Origin: Corallincola platygyrae
GTDB lineage: Bacteria > Pseudomonadota > Gammaproteobacteria > Enterobacterales > Neiellaceae
Direction of reading: 5' to 3'
Assembly (NCBI RefSeq): GCF_039544265.1
Contig: NZ_BAABLI010000015.1
Location: forward strand, 1-64,000
DNA: 64,000 bases
Shown here: positions 63,046 to 64,000 of the stretch, piece after piece
Numbering within the stretch: the first letter of the stretch is position 1
How the letters are laid out: the number at the start of each line of letters is the position of its first letter
Program-made: the position numbers and the translations under genes
The notes under the pieces: generated by a model
What the model was told of the DNA's origin: nothing
Databases searched by the model: none
What the model saw: the letters and a program-made list of their open reading frames with translations, nothing else

Positions 63046-63534
63046 ATGAACAATCAACAGGGATGGATCCATATGCCGGTACCGCTGGCGATTTTGGTCG
63101 CGGTATTGATGGCGCTTAGCTGTGGCTGTTTTCCTGCTTCTTTGGAAAGGATATTTGATTCGGCGTTGTTGTGGTCTCGCACCTCTTTCTGGTTTGGGCT
63201 GAGCCTTTGTTTGCTCGCAGCCGCCATCTGCATTGCAGCGGTGATCAGCTTCCGCCGTGCAAAAACCACCGTCGACCCCAGATATCCAGAGCAAAGCAAT
63301 CAACTGGTGGTAGCCGGTGTGTTTAACTACAGCCGCAATCCGATGTACGTAGGGTTTGTGCTTGCCTTGATAGGCTGGAGCTTGGTTCTAGGGGATGCCT
63401 GGACCTTGCTTTGGATTATTGCCTACTGGGTGTTTATGGACAGATACCAGATCCGTCGCGAAGAACAGGCGCTCACCGCCAAGTTTGGAGAGAGCTATCA
63501 AGCCTACTGTCAGCGAGTGAGGCGGTGGGTTTAG
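63046..63534 (+). CDS. Isoprenylcysteine-methyltransferase-like membrane protein
   Basis: The 162-residue protein has four hydrophobic segments. The conserved C-terminal motif GVFNYSRNPMYVGF (about 90-103) and REEQALTAKFGESYQAYCQRVRRW (about 138-161) define the ICMT/phospholipid-methyltransferase family. Bacterial members methylate unknown small molecules or lipids with SAM. The start ATG has AGGG only three bases upstream. It follows the LysR gene by 25 bases and may be co-transcribed. Confidence 0.85.
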   Translation: MNNQQGWIHMPVPLAILVAVLMALSCGCFPASLERIFDSALLWSRTSFWFGLSLCLLAAAICIAAVISFRRAKTTVDPRYPEQSNQLVVAGVFNYSRNPMYVGFVLALIGWSLVLGDAWTLLWIIAYWVFMDRYQIRREEQALTAKFGESYQAYCQRVRRWV

Positions 63535-63594
63535 GCTGGCATAATAGAGGCCCTTCACCAAAACCCCCTCCCGTTGGAGAGGGCGCGATGTCAG

Positions 63595-63828
63595 CTATAG
63601 TTCGTCCCGTGAAAAGTTCGTAATACCTTCACCAAACTGAGCGACAGCTTTTTCTCTCATTGGATTAAGCAGTAATCGCAGTTCAACCAGATCATTGCCT
63701 ACATCAGCGACTTCATCAGGATCATCTGAGCTCGAACAGACGTCTGCCATCTGTTGCTCTAGCGTAGTAAGCCCTTCTAGGACCAACTTTAGCTCTGATT
63801 CGGCAAACTCCATTTTGAATTGGCTCAT
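63595..63828 (-). CDS. Acidic small protein, Tsi2-like immunity candidate
   Basis: The 77-residue, strongly acidic helical protein, MSQFKMEFAESELKLV onward, has two helices separated by SSSDDPDEV. Its C-terminal EKAVAQFGEGITNFSRDEL recalls the end of Pseudomonas Tsi2, which is also 77 residues and acidic. Its start overlaps the stop of the upstream partial gene by four bases (ATGA), the usual toxin-immunity order. The link rests on remembered sequence likeness, size and context, so it is tentative. Confidence 0.5.
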   Translation of the reverse strand: MSQFKMEFAESELKLVLEGLTTLEQQMADVCSSSDDPDEVADVGNDLVELRLLLNPMREKAVAQFGEGITNFSRDEL

Positions 63829-64000
63829 ACGACTTTACCTTCTTTTTTGAACACTCTGGACGCTTTCAGCGCCATCTCTTCTAGCAAACCTTTGAACTTG
63901 TCTACTGGCATGTTCTGCGTAGGAGAAATGCAGTAATGATGGGGTTTATCCTGAACCATCTTTAGCCCCTGTGGAGGTTGAGTATTTGGAGGAAAACGCC
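63825..64000 (-). CDS. C-terminal fragment of a Tse2-like toxin (runs off the window)
   Basis: A minus-strand frame is open from the right edge for 58 codons and ends TGA inside the start of the 77-residue gene. It includes PPQGLKMVQDKPHHYCISP and NMPVDKFKGLLEEMALKASR. I recall the C-terminus of Pseudomonas Tse2 as having PP-LK-QD, HY-I-P and a final A-R helix in the same order. Tse2 is a NAD-dependent, ADP-ribosyltransferase-fold toxin delivered by type VI secretion. The N-terminal part lies outside the window, so it could not be checked. Confidence 0.5.
   Translation of the reverse strand, partial: RFPPNTQPPQGLKMVQDKPHHYCISPTQNMPVDKFKGLLEEMALKASRVFKKEGKVV

Noticed and set aside
63555..63590. 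Terminator CCCTCCC/GGAGAGGG after the methyltransferase-like gene
   Set aside because: The stem is short and imperfect with no T-run, so it is not called as a terminator.

Overview
The window looks like a chromosomal segment of a marine gammaproteobacterium, most likely from the Alteromonadales or a neighbouring order. This is inferred from overall gene content: an NhaD-type Na+/H+ antiporter, E. coli-like prlC, gor, ytfJ, ydgJ and nsrR homologues, an imuA-imuB-dnaE2 cassette, a TonB receptor of the Alteromonas type, and a PEP-CTERM-like surface protein. Base composition is near 50 % GC. No rRNA, tRNA, CRISPR array or phage was seen.

Layout. 1-667 holds no gene but three nested-hairpin repeats that share a 12-base tail. 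668-3681 encodes a TPR protein and a PEP-CTERM-like protein. 3968-6532 holds nhaD, an unlisted 34-residue membrane peptide and a periplasmic Tpx. 6601-8697 is a respiratory pair: an octaheme hydroxylamine-oxidoreductase-like cytochrome and a NapC-type tetraheme quinol dehydrogenase. 8891-14347 is the LexA-controlled imuA-imuB-dnaE2 mutagenesis cassette, followed by a DUF4202 gene and a 53-residue ORF. 15662-21600 is a thiamine operon (TPP riboswitch, thiC, fused thiD-thiE, thiS, thiG, thiH); its adenylyltransferase is probably the ThiF/MoeB gene 2.4 kb further on.

21677-33000 carries nsrR, a HAD phosphatase, a lipid kinase, thiF/moeB, a glutathione peroxidase, a PilZ protein, mscS, a GH1 glycosidase, an EamA exporter, a small HTH protein, ytfJ and a DUF898-M48 protease pair. 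33139-37388 has a YdgJ-like oxidoreductase, a lipase-like hydrolase with a 261-bp MITE-like element abutting its 5' end, two small membrane proteins and gor. 37699-41158 is a TPR/two-component cluster; 41517-45889 has prlC, a dual-specificity phosphatase, a lipoprotein and a membrane protein. 46027-54910 has a TonB receptor, a TPR-GGDEF protein, tandem spondin-domain proteins and an OmpR-type two-component system.

54919-63534 has a CHAD protein, an unusually short PilC-like plus pilin pair, a MexEF-like RND pump with a divergent LysR regulator, and an isoprenylcysteine-methyltransferase-like protein. The right edge, on the minus strand, holds the C-terminus of a Tse2-like toxin overlapped by a 77-residue Tsi2-like immunity gene; this assignment rests on remembered sequence similarity.

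Themes: redox and oxidative-stress defence (tpx, gpx, gor), nitrogen-oxide chemistry (HAO-like/NapC pair, NsrR), thiamine synthesis, and SOS mutagenesis. The most interesting unexplained items are the hairpin repeats, the small membrane ORF with a sequestered Shine-Dalgarno, the mini pilus locus and the edge toxin-immunity pair.
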